From the NCBI GenBank assembly GCA_002423025.1, contig DIUN01000030.1, forward strand, positions 1 to 16,430: DNA of 16,430 bases. Reading direction: 5' to 3'. Below, piece after piece: positions 1 through 8,911 of this stretch. The stretch's first letter is position 1. Each line of letters opens with the position of its first letter. The notes beneath the pieces were generated by a model. That model was not told where the DNA came from. It did not search any database and saw nothing but the letters and a program-made list of their open reading frames with translations. The position numbers and the translations under genes are program-made. The DNA comes from Sphingomonadales bacterium UBA6157 (GTDB lineage Bacteria > Pseudomonadota > Alphaproteobacteria > Sphingomonadales > Sphingomonadaceae).

Positions 1-2186
<2,186 letters not shown>

Positions 2187-2214
2187 TTCGGTCGCCTCTT
2201 AAAACGTCTTTGCT

Positions 2215-2233
2215 GCCCGGTGGTGGCCCGGGC
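2215..2233 (-). promoter_or_regulatory. GC-rich hairpin between tpsB and tpsA
   Basis: The arms GCCCGG (2215-2220) and CCGGGC (2228-2233) pair perfectly around a 7 nt loop, inside the 58 bp gap between the tpsB stop and the tpsA start. In the transcript it is not followed directly by a U run; TTTT comes about 9 nt later, just before the tpsA ribosome site. It may set the relative level of the two messages by stalling RNA polymerase or decay enzymes. The structure is seen; the role is inferred. Confidence 0.4.
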
Positions 2234-2244
2234 ATTGGTCGTCA

Positions 2245-3903
2245 TCAGAACAGTTTGGTTGCCTGCACCCAGAACTGCCCTGAAGCGTCGGGGCCCGACA
2301 TCACCGGCTTGTCCCCCAGCCGGTGCGCGTAGGAGGCCTTGAGCTGGAAGTTGTTGTCATCTGCCCAGGTCACGCCGGCGCCGACGCCGCTCAGGCTGGT
2401 GGAGTTCGGCGCGTTGGAGAAGCGGTTGCGATTGAAGGTGATGCCGCCATGATCAATGAAGGCCACGAGCTGGACGTCACCCGGCAGCTGCCGTGACAGC
2501 TCGGTGAGGGTCAGCCGGGCCTCGGCCGTCAGGATATAGCCCTGATCGCCAAAGGCTTCGCCTTCCGGATAGGCGCGGACGCCATAGGCGCCGCCGAGTT
2601 GCATCTTCTCGGAAATATCAAGGTTCTTCGAGGCCAGTTGGCCACGGCCTCCCAGATAGACGGAAAATGGCCCGCTAATGGTTTGCACGCGGCCGACTGC
2701 TGCGTTGACCTTGTGGAAGCCGCCGTTGCTGCGTGCCGTCAAGGCATCGATGGCCAGCACCGCCGGTGTGCGGATGTCGAGATTACCAACGCTCCAGCCG
2801 ACCGACCAGAAGGTCGTGCCGCTGCTGTCGCGATTGTCGCCAGATAGCCCCAGCGAGCCCAGTTGGGACCGCTTGTCGCTCACACTGCCGGTTGTATCGA
2901 CCTCGTCGTGGAACCATTTGAAATCGGCGCCGGCGAGCAGGTAGAGGTTGCTCCGGTAGGATCGCACCAACGGGTAGCTGGCATAGACGCTGGCGATATC
3001 AGCCGAGCCATGCGCATCCAACGCCTCGAACTCACGACCGAGCCTGTAATCGAGCCGCGCATAGGCGACGCCGAGGGTAACGCCCATGATCGGGGCCTGG
3101 TAGCTGCCGCGGACATAGGTCAGTCCGCCGTCGGTCACCAGGCCGCGCACGCTGGCGACATCGCCAATGCCAAGCGGGTTGTTGAGGTTGACGCTGCCGC
3201 CGAGCCGGTAATAGCCGGTATAGCGATTGCCGCCATTGTCGGCCTCGATGCTGCCGGTCAGCCGCCGGCCGGGCGCGACGCTCACCAACAGGTCCGATGT
3301 GCCGACTTCGGTACCCGGCATCATGGTCGATTTGATGGCAACGCCGGGCGTATCCGAAAGCAGCAGCAGGCGTCGTTCCAGCGGCGCGTTGGCGACGATA
3401 TCGCCGCTCTCGATACCGCTCAGGATGCCGTTCGCAACGCCGTCATGCAGCGAACTGCTGTTCTCCAGAGCAACCTTGCCATAGCGGCCCTCGATTACCG
3501 ATATGGTTACGTAGCCATCGGTAACGGCCTGTGCCGGCAGATAGGCCTGGGCGACGAAATAGCCTTTGGTGCTGTAGAAATCGGTGATCCGCGCGGCCAT
3601 CCGGCGAAGTTCGGCAAGATTGAGTGCGGTGCCTGGGGTAAAGCCCGTCACTGCGATCAACTCGGCTTCGGAAAAGACTGTCATCCCGGTGATGCGGAGA
3701 GCCGAAACAGCAAAGCTCGGGCCGCCATCGGCCGGCTCCATGGGGGCCGCCGGGCGTTCCAGCCGCAAGTCGGGTATCACCTGCTGCGCTTGCGGGGGCC
3801 GTGGCGGAAGCTGCTGGATCTGGCCACCGGCGCTCGGCAACTGCTGGGCCAGTGCTGCCTGGCTGACGGTTGAAAGCACAATTACAAGCAGGCCGATTTT
3901 CAA
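2245..3903 (-). CDS. TpsB-type outer-membrane transporter (ShlB/FhaC/HecB family)
   Basis: This is the outer-membrane pore that exports and folds the TpsA protein encoded downstream. I take the TTG at 3903 as start: it gives a compact signal peptide (KIGLLVIVLSTVSQAALA, then QQLP) and follows a GAGGG ribosome site by about 7 nt. An in-frame GTG at 3987 would add 28 residues rich in Cys and charged residues and has no good ribosome site. The mature protein starts with a Pro/Gln-rich linker, then a POTRA domain (from FAVSALRITG to about SVIEGRYGKV), then a 16-strand barrel region. The conserved barrel motif is seen as LGGAYGVRAYPEGEAFGDQG. The chain ends in a Phe after an alternating strand (FWVQATKLF), as expected for BAM-assembled barrels. 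The 552-residue length fits the family. Confidence 0.93.
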   Translation of the reverse strand: MKIGLLVIVLSTVSQAALAQQLPSAGGQIQQLPPRPPQAQQVIPDLRLERPAAPMEPADGGPSFAVSALRITGMTVFSEAELIAVTGFTPGTALNLAELRRMAARITDFYSTKGYFVAQAYLPAQAVTDGYVTISVIEGRYGKVALENSSSLHDGVANGILSGIESGDIVANAPLERRLLLLSDTPGVAIKSTMMPGTEVGTSDLLVSVAPGRRLTGSIEADNGGNRYTGYYRLGGSVNLNNPLGIGDVASVRGLVTDGGLTYVRGSYQAPIMGVTLGVAYARLDYRLGREFEALDAHGSADIASVYASYPLVRSYRSNLYLLAGADFKWFHDEVDTTGSVSDKRSQLGSLGLSGDNRDSSGTTFWSVGWSVGNLDIRTPAVLAIDALTARSNGGFHKVNAAVGRVQTISGPFSVYLGGRGQLASKNLDISEKMQLGGAYGVRAYPEGEAFGDQGYILTAEARLTLTELSRQLPGDVQLVAFIDHGGITFNRNRFSNAPNSTSLSGVGAGVTWADDNNFQLKASYAHRLGDKPVMSGPDASGQFWVQATKLF

Positions 3904-4275
3904 AGTAACACCCTCACTGCATCTGCAGATCTTTGAGCGGCTGTCGGCGAACTGAGAAACGCCGGCAAGTTCGCCACAAATCTTCACGCAGACATAAGGG
4001 TCGTCACAAACAGGTTAACGCGCCATATGTGGAAAATACGGTACATTATTTTGATGAATCGTTTATTTTTCGTAAATAATTGCCGATCACATAACAGTTC
4101 AAACACTGATGCAGTCGTTCCACTAAGGAAATAGGGCGCTTCCTGCATGGTTATTCACTCAAAGCCTGATTTGCTGCCTCAGAAAATTCCGGATCGTACC
4201 AGCTATTTCAGGGAACCATTGGTCCGAAGGCTGGTTGAAACGCCATGAATCGGAGAAGCAAGCAACGGGGCGAAG
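3904..4275. promoter_or_regulatory. Divergent control region between the tps operon and the response regulator
   Basis: This 372 bp stretch holds no convincing gene and is clearly more AT-rich than its surroundings, especially 4040-4110. Both flanking operons start here in opposite directions. Two features stand out. One is a 7 bp inverted repeat, ATTATTT (4045-4051) and AAATAAT (4074-4080). The other is a near-direct repeat, TCGCCACAAA (3971-3980) and TCGTCACAAA (4001-4010), exactly 30 bp apart. A weak plus-strand promoter-like pair is TTGATG (4051-4056) and TAAATA (4073-4078) with a 16 bp spacer. No single promoter can be assigned with confidence. Confidence 0.5.
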
Positions 4276-4932
4276 GTGGCAATCAATCGGTTCGTCTACA
4301 TCGTCGATGATGACAATGAGGTTCGCGCATCGACGCTGTTCTTCCTGCGGTCGCTCGGTATGTCGCCGCAAGCCTTTGAAGATGGCGCTGGCTTGCTTGC
4401 GCGATTGGCGGACTTGAGACCAGGTTGTGTGCTGCTCGATATCCGGATGCCCGGTATTGATGGCTTTCAGGTGATCGAAGCCCTGGCCGGGCGGCACGCC
4501 CAATTGCCGATCGTGGTGGTGACTGGCCATGGCGATGTGGTGACCGCAGTCAGGGCGATGAAACTGGGGGCCTGTGATTTTGTCGAGAAGCCGTTCGAGG
4601 AGGAACTGCTTTTGTCTATTCTCGAGCGTGTTTTTGCATCGCTTGACGAGAATGTCGCGACCGATGAGCGCCGCAGCCAGGCAATAGCTCTTCTGCAGAG
4701 CCTGACCGATCGTGAGGATGATGTTCTGCGGGGCCTTGTTGCTGGCCGCTCGAACAAGCTGCTTGCCCATGATTTGGGTGTGAGTGTTCGCACGATCGAG
4801 ATGCATCGTTCACACATGATGGACCGGCTCGGCGTTCACAGCCTTGCCGAGGCGTTGAGGTTAGCCTTTGTTGCGGGCGTCGAGCTTGAACTCTTGCCGC
4901 CCAAGCGAGGGCGGGAGACCGCTGCGGCGTGA
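4276..4932 (+). CDS. FixJ-family response regulator, receiver plus LuxR-type HTH
   Basis: This is a cytoplasmic DNA-binding response regulator of 218 residues. The receiver domain (about 5-120) shows the acidic pair D12/D13 (YIVDDDNE), phospho-acceptor D55 (LLDIRMPG), T83 (VVVTGHGD) and K105 (FVEKPFEE), so it looks competent for phosphorylation. The LuxR-type helix-turn-helix spans about 140-200 (LTDREDDVLRGLVAG, then GVSVRTIEMHRSHMMDRLGV). Order and length are typical of the FixJ/NarL-like group in alphaproteobacteria. The start is a GTG with only a weak GGGGCGAAG upstream; it is the first possible start and places the receiver correctly. The kinase gene follows after 7 bp, so they form one operon. 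The target genes are unknown; the divergently transcribed tps operon is the obvious candidate by position only. Confidence 0.93.
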   Translation: MAINRFVYIVDDDNEVRASTLFFLRSLGMSPQAFEDGAGLLARLADLRPGCVLLDIRMPGIDGFQVIEALAGRHAQLPIVVVTGHGDVVTAVRAMKLGACDFVEKPFEEELLLSILERVFASLDENVATDERRSQAIALLQSLTDREDDVLRGLVAGRSNKLLAHDLGVSVRTIEMHRSHMMDRLGVHSLAEALRLAFVAGVELELLPPKRGRETAAA

Positions 4933-4939
4933 CTGAAGC

Positions 4940-6502
4940 TTGAGCACTCAAGACGCGTTGCTGATCCTTGCACCATGCGAAGGCGGGGCGAAGCGTGTTG
5001 TTTCGCAACTGGCAGCAGGCGGCCTGCATGCCGATATCAGCACGCCTGACGCATTGGTTACGGCAATCACCTCAGGATCGCTGGGCGCGGCGATTGTTGC
5101 GCAGGAGGCTATGGCAAGCCTTGACCTTACCGTGCTGGGCGAAGCGCTGTCGGCGCAGCCCCCGTGGTCTGATAGCCCGTTTATATTTTTCAGCAGTTGT
5201 GGGGCGGGCGGATGGAGTGAGGCGCGTATTGCAGAGTTGCTAGGCAATGTAACAATCCTGCAGCGGCCCGTGCCTGATGCTACGCTTGTCAGCGCTGCCC
5301 GGTCTGCGATGCGTGCGCAGGCTCGCCGGCGGCGCGCGCGGGAGGATCATGCTTCGCTTGAAGAGGCTCTGCGCGAGAGTGCGGAAAGCTATCGCCACAC
5401 TGTCGAGCTCAGTGGCCAGATACCGTGGACGGCCGCCACCAGCGGCCAACTCCTCGGGGTCGATGCTCGTTGGTACGCCCTGACAGGAACGACCGCGGCG
5501 GAAACGCTCGGTGGCGGCTGGCATGGCGCCGTGCACCCGGATGATTTGGATGTGGTCGCCAAGGCCTGGCGCGAGGCCCTTGCCGGCGGTGCTGGTTTCG
5601 AGTGCGATTATCGTGTGCGCAGGGCTGATGGCGGCTTTGTCTGGTTCCGATCGCGCGCAGCGCCTCGGCTCGCTGCCGATGGCCGGTGCATCCGCTGGCA
5701 CGGAACCCTGGAAGACATTGACGAACGCCGTGCCGCCACGACACGGCTGGCGCGGATGCAGGCGGATCTCGTGCATGTCTCAAGACTCAGCGCGATGGGC
5801 ACCATGGCCTCGACGCTGGCCCACGAGCTTAACCAGCCACTCACCGCCGTTGTCAATTATGTGCGGGGCAGCCGGCGGATGCTGGCCGAGCTCGAAGGCT
5901 CGGCCGCAGTTCGCGATGCGCTTGTCGAGGCGGATCGCAATGCCGTCCGCGCCGGGGAGATCGTCCGCCGGGTGCGCGAATTCGTGGCGCGCGGTGAAAT
6001 CCAGCGGCGGCCCGAGAATTTGTCGGCACTGGTCCGGGAGGCTTGCAGCCTTGCCCTCATCGATGCTCGCTCGGCAGGCATTCGCTATCGTCTCGATCTT
6101 GATTCCAGCCTCGGCGATGTGTTCGTGGACCGCATTCAGATTCAGCAGGTACTGATCAACCTGTTGCGCAATGCCATCGAAGCCATGCCGGAGGGATCGG
6201 CTCGCCGCATCGTCGTGCAGACGTCGCGGGCGCCCCTGGGCCGGTGTACGTTGAAAGTGCGGGATACTGGCCCTGGCGTTTCCGAAGCGACCCTGACTTC
6301 GCTTTTCGAGCCGTTCAATACCACGAAGGGCGATGGCATGGGCGTTGGCCTGTCGATCAGTCGCTCGATCATCGAGGCGCACGGTGGCGAGATCTGGAGC
6401 AAGCCTGCTCGTGGTGGCGGCGCCGAGTTCGGCTTTACATTGGCCTTGGCGACGCGACTGCCGGATGTTCCGGCTGTGCCGCGAATTCCAGCATCAACCT
6501 GA
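4940..6502 (+). CDS. FixL-like sensor histidine kinase with N-terminal pseudo-receiver and PAS domain
   Basis: This is the probable partner kinase of the preceding response regulator. It has 520 residues and no transmembrane segment or signal peptide, so it should sense a cytoplasmic signal. Residues about 5-130 have the alternating pattern of a receiver-like fold, but where the Asp motif would be the chain reads AAIVAQEAMA, so it cannot be phosphorylated there. A PAS domain of the PAS_3 type follows (about 149-262, with WHGAVHPDDLD and FECDYRVRRADGGFVWF). The dimerisation box carries H295 (TLAHELNQPLTAVV). The ATPase domain shows the N box around N411 (VLINLLRNAIEAMP), G1 (VRDTGPGV) and G2 (GMGVGLSISRSIIEAHGG). 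The start is a TTG 7 bp after the regulator stop with a weak ribosome site; it is kept because the receiver-like fold begins at once. No haem ligand could be identified. Confidence 0.92.
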   Translation: MSTQDALLILAPCEGGAKRVVSQLAAGGLHADISTPDALVTAITSGSLGAAIVAQEAMASLDLTVLGEALSAQPPWSDSPFIFFSSCGAGGWSEARIAELLGNVTILQRPVPDATLVSAARSAMRAQARRRRAREDHASLEEALRESAESYRHTVELSGQIPWTAATSGQLLGVDARWYALTGTTAAETLGGGWHGAVHPDDLDVVAKAWREALAGGAGFECDYRVRRADGGFVWFRSRAAPRLAADGRCIRWHGTLEDIDERRAATTRLARMQADLVHVSRLSAMGTMASTLAHELNQPLTAVVNYVRGSRRMLAELEGSAAVRDALVEADRNAVRAGEIVRRVREFVARGEIQRRPENLSALVREACSLALIDARSAGIRYRLDLDSSLGDVFVDRIQIQQVLINLLRNAIEAMPEGSARRIVVQTSRAPLGRCTLKVRDTGPGVSEATLTSLFEPFNTTKGDGMGVGLSISRSIIEAHGGEIWSKPARGGGAEFGFTLALATRLPDVPAVPRIPAST

Positions 6503-6947
6503 GCAGACGGCGGATATCCCGCTTTGATCCGCTGCGTGCGCCAGCCAGCGCGCGTGTAACGCTTTGCGCAACAAACGCCGATGCGCCGGAATATGCCATC
6601 GACCAGCCCTGAAAGCGCCGCGTCTCGATTGCGCATTCCTCGATGACCACACAATCTGTGTGGCGATGGTCCTGCAGAATACTGGCCATGACCAGTGATA
6701 CAGCGCTTTCTGGCCCTTCCAGGATCTGGGAAAACTGGTTCTGGGCAAACAGCAGGCTGCCCGTCACTCCGATAGAGAGGTTTCGGGCTCGTGACTGGTG
6801 GACGAGGCTTTCGAGCGTGGTCTGCGCCGTGTCCGCCGCGATCAGGCTGCAACTGATATAATGCAAATGAAGCAGTGGATGGCTTACAATCTCGGGGCCG
6901 GCGGCGATGCCGGGAGCCTCATTGTCGCAAGTGAACGTCACGTCCAC
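6435..6947 (-). CDS. BLUF-domain blue-light (flavin) photoreceptor protein
   Basis: BLUF proteins bind FAD and sense blue light through a hydrogen-bond switch around a Tyr-Gln pair. From the chosen GTG (6947) the protein has 170 residues, with the domain at about 26-120. The key residues are present: Y30 (LHYISCS), N56 (RARNLSIGVTG), Q74 (FSQILEGP), W115 and M117 (FQGWSMAY). The Gln-to-Trp and Gln-to-Met distances equal those I know for AppA; the Tyr-to-Gln stretch is two residues longer. GTG 6947 has a perfect-looking AGGGGA 7 nt upstream. An ATG at 6998 or a further start at 7067 would lengthen the N-terminus with non-conserved sequence and lack such a site. No output domain follows, so this is a short BLUF protein. 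Its 3' end overlaps the kinase gene by 68 bp on the opposite strand. Confidence 0.88.
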   Translation of the reverse strand: MDVTFTCDNEAPGIAAGPEIVSHPLLHLHYISCSLIAADTAQTTLESLVHQSRARNLSIGVTGSLLFAQNQFSQILEGPESAVSLVMASILQDHRHTDCVVIEECAIETRRFQGWSMAYSGASAFVAQSVTRALAGARSGSKRDIRRLLRLMLEFAAQPEHPAVASPRPM

Positions 6948-7046
6948 GACCCAATCCCCTGAACCCTCAAGCGAATTAGCGTGTCGGCCAATTCGCATTT
7001 GCTCACTATCTGTGGACTCTACGGTAGAGCGGCATGATCCAGAGCG
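6948..7046. promoter_or_regulatory. Divergent region with two dyads between the BLUF and MauE-like genes
   Basis: If the BLUF gene starts at 6947, about 100 bp separate it from the divergent MauE-like gene. This gap contains two inverted repeats. GCGAATT (6971-6977) pairs with AATTCGC (6990-6996). CTCTAC (7017-7022) pairs with GTAGAG (7024-7029) around a single G. Such perfect short dyads in a divergent spacer are typical of regulator sites, but no regulator can be named. If the longer BLUF start were used, both dyads would be inside coding sequence. Confidence 0.4.
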
Positions 7047-7676
7047 GTGAAGCGTCCGTTGCCGCAATGGTTTTCAGGGCGCGGCTGCTTCAAAAGCCTT
7101 GTGGCCGGGGCGCTGGCACCGCATCATTTGCGGATGGCGTTCTCCTACATCACTTTGCTGGCCTGCCTTGTGCTGGCGCTGCGGCTCGGGCTGGGGCTGA
7201 TGTTTGCTGTCGGCGCCATTGGCAAGCTGCGTAACCGCTTGAAATGGAATGAAATGCTGGCCGCTTACCAGCTGCTGCCGCTCGCCACCATTGTGCCGGT
7301 GGCGGTGCTGATGCCGCTGGCCGAGCTGGCGGTGGCCGGCGGGTTGTTTGCCGGGTTGCCGCTCGCAGGGGTGGCGGGGGCGGGGCTCATGCTGTTGTTT
7401 GCATTGGCAATTTCCATCAATCTGCTGCGTGGCCGCACCGGGCTGGATTGCGGCTGCAACCCCGGTGCGCGGCCGCAGCCGATCGCCTGGTCCCTGGTGG
7501 TGCGGAACGTCATTCTGGCCGGCCTGGTGGCGGCTTGCGCCCTGCCGATGGGGCCCTTGCCGTTGGAATTGGCGGTGAGTGCCGGGGTGGCCGGGGCGCT
7601 CGGTTATGGCCTGGTTTATATTCTCTCGATGCTCCGGGCGATGGCGCCGCCGGAGCCGTTCCGGGGGGCGCGCTGA
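7047..7676 (+). CDS. MauE/DoxX-like redox-associated inner-membrane protein
   Basis: This is a small, very hydrophobic protein with about four to five predicted membrane helices. The first follows M30 (YITLLACLVLALRLGLGLMF); later ones include LMPLAELAVAGGLFAGLPL and GLMLLFALAISINLL. After the third or fourth helix comes a DCGC motif (residues 134-137) followed by NPG and a PIAWSLVVRN stretch. This matches the MauE family, named for methylamine dehydrogenase maturation, where the cysteines are thought to serve redox or disulphide chemistry. No other mau genes are near, so a role in methylamine use is not supported. The GTG at 7047 is the first start. ATG 7134 gives a tighter membrane protein beginning just before helix one and may be the true start; neither has a clear ribosome site. 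It is followed at a distance by the cyclodeaminase-family gene. Confidence 0.75.
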   Translation: MKRPLPQWFSGRGCFKSLVAGALAPHHLRMAFSYITLLACLVLALRLGLGLMFAVGAIGKLRNRLKWNEMLAAYQLLPLATIVPVAVLMPLAELAVAGGLFAGLPLAGVAGAGLMLLFALAISINLLRGRTGLDCGCNPGARPQPIAWSLVVRNVILAGLVAACALPMGPLPLELAVSAGVAGALGYGLVYILSMLRAMAPPEPFRGAR

Positions 7677-7717
7677 GTGCAACTGCCGCCGCTCCAAGGG
7701 GCATTTCGGGAGATTCC

Positions 7718-7818
7718 CCGGCACTCGGCCGGCGTCCGCCGGAGCCGGGCCGGCACCACGCCGGCACCGGGCCGGCGCTGCACCGGCACTGGCCGGGCGC
7801 TCGCCGGCCAAAAGCCGG
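7718..7818. repeat. Phased CCGG array, degenerate 11-bp tandem repeat
   Basis: Ten CCGG tetramers begin at 7718, 7729, 7739, 7750, 7761, 7772, 7783, 7793, 7804 and 7815. The intervals are 11, 10, 11, 11, 11, 11, 10, 11 and 11 bp. Units such as CACCACGCCGG, CACCGGGCCGG and CGCTGCACCGG show a degenerate 11-mer. The array lies in the 164 bp between the MauE-like stop and the likely start of the cyclodeaminase-family gene. The near-helical spacing is observed; any role in protein binding or its origin by slippage is inference. Confidence 0.7.
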
Positions 7819-7840
7819 ATGCCCCCCTCGGAACCGGCCT

Positions 7841-8788
7841 TTGAGCCTCGAATCCACCCCCGGATTGCAGGTGCTCGGCCCGGCCGAAATCACCGCGCGG
7901 CTGCCCTGGCCCCGGCTCATCGCCGCCATCGCCGCCGGGCTCGCCGTGCCGATCACCGCGCCGCCGCGGCATTATCACTACCCCGAGAACAGCCATGACC
8001 TGCTGCTGCTGATGCCGGCGTGGACGCAGGGCCGCTGGCTCGGCGCAAAGGCCAGCGCCATGCTGCCAAACAGCCCCGGCCGCAGCGCCGGCGGATATCT
8101 GCTGTTCGATCGAAAATTGGGAACACTCGCCGCCGTGCTGGATGGCGTGGCGCTGACAAACCGCCGAACCGCCGCCGCCAGCGCGCTCGCCGCCATGGCG
8201 CTGGCCCGCGCCGATGCCACGCGGCTGCTGGTGCTGGGCAGCGGGCCGCTGGCGGAAGCGCTGGCCGAGGCCCATGCCAGCGTGCGCGCCTACACCAGCA
8301 TCGCGGTGTGGGCGCGAACCCCCGCCGGGGCGCAGGCGATGGCCGCCCGCCTCGCCGCCAAGGGCCTGCCGGCGCGGGCGGTGGCGGATGCACAGGCGGC
8401 AGCCGGGGAGGCGGATGTGATCGCGTCTGCCACCGCCAGCCCGGCGCCGGTGCTGCGCGGCGCCTGGCTGCGGCCGGGCTGCCATGTCGATCTCGTCGGC
8501 GCGCACGAGCCGGCCGCGCGTGAGGCGGATAGTGACCTGGTGGCGATGGCGGCGCTGTATGCCGATGTCCGCGCCAATGTGCTGCGTGAGGCCGGGGACA
8601 TCATCATCCCCCTCACCGAAGGCCGCATCACGGCAGACGCCCTCCGCGGCGAGCTCACCGACCTCATCGGCAAATCCCCCGCCGATCTGCGCAGCGCGGA
8701 GGCCATCACGCTGTTCAAATCCACCGGCTTTGCGGCGCTGGACATGATCGCGGCGACGGCGGCGCTGGGGCTGGAGTTGAAGGGCTAA
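7841..8788 (+). CDS. Ornithine cyclodeaminase/mu-crystallin family protein
   Basis: This is an NAD(P)-binding enzyme of the family that includes ornithine cyclodeaminase, delta1-pyrroline-2-carboxylate reductase and related imine reductases. The 315 residues from the TTG at 7841 fit the family length. The N-terminal half has the family pattern PITAPPRHYHY followed by a substrate-site region (LLLMPAWTQGRWLGAKASAM). The Rossmann nucleotide loop is LGSGPLAEALAEAH with glycines at 133 and 135, followed by a VWARTP strand end. The C-terminal part folds back into the first domain (LFKSTGFAALDMIAATAALG), a pattern common in this family. The frame is open far upstream to 7448, but the sequence before 7841 is repeat-derived and has no ATG, GTG or TTG after the MauE-like stop. 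A GTG at 7871 is an alternative start. The exact substrate cannot be told. Confidence 0.82.
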   Translation: MSLESTPGLQVLGPAEITARLPWPRLIAAIAAGLAVPITAPPRHYHYPENSHDLLLLMPAWTQGRWLGAKASAMLPNSPGRSAGGYLLFDRKLGTLAAVLDGVALTNRRTAAASALAAMALARADATRLLVLGSGPLAEALAEAHASVRAYTSIAVWARTPAGAQAMAARLAAKGLPARAVADAQAAAGEADVIASATASPAPVLRGAWLRPGCHVDLVGAHEPAAREADSDLVAMAALYADVRANVLREAGDIIIPLTEGRITADALRGELTDLIGKSPADLRSAEAITLFKSTGFAALDMIAATAALGLELKG

Positions 8789-8911
8789 GCGGCACCGCCA
8801 CCGGCCATTATTGGCCCGAAAGCAAAAGAGCCGCATCGGATAACGCGTTGAGAGGTGCCGGCTTTATGCTAACCCTTGGGCGAGCGAAGTTGAATCGTTT
8901 CGGGGGTTATT
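8789..8911. other. Short spacer before the restriction-modification gene
   Basis: This gap of 123 bp carries no gene. The GGCC-ATTATT-GGCC dyad just after the cyclodeaminase-family stop (about 8802-8815) is too weak to call a terminator. No well-spaced promoter was found. The GGGGG at 8902-8906 lies about 5 nt before the TTG at 8912 and can serve as a ribosome site for the following gene. Confidence 0.4.

Noticed and set aside
2863..3873. 336-codon plus-strand ORF opposite tpsB
   Set aside because: It is a mirror of the transporter frame, with low-complexity composition and no domain pattern.
7448..7840. N-terminal extension of the cyclodeaminase-family protein
   Set aside because: It would overlap most of the MauE-like gene's C-terminal half and the repeat array; family length fits the start at 7841.
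8848..8870. TTGAGA ... TATGCT promoter for the restriction-modification gene
   Set aside because: The spacer is only 11 bp, too short for a sigma-70 type promoter.
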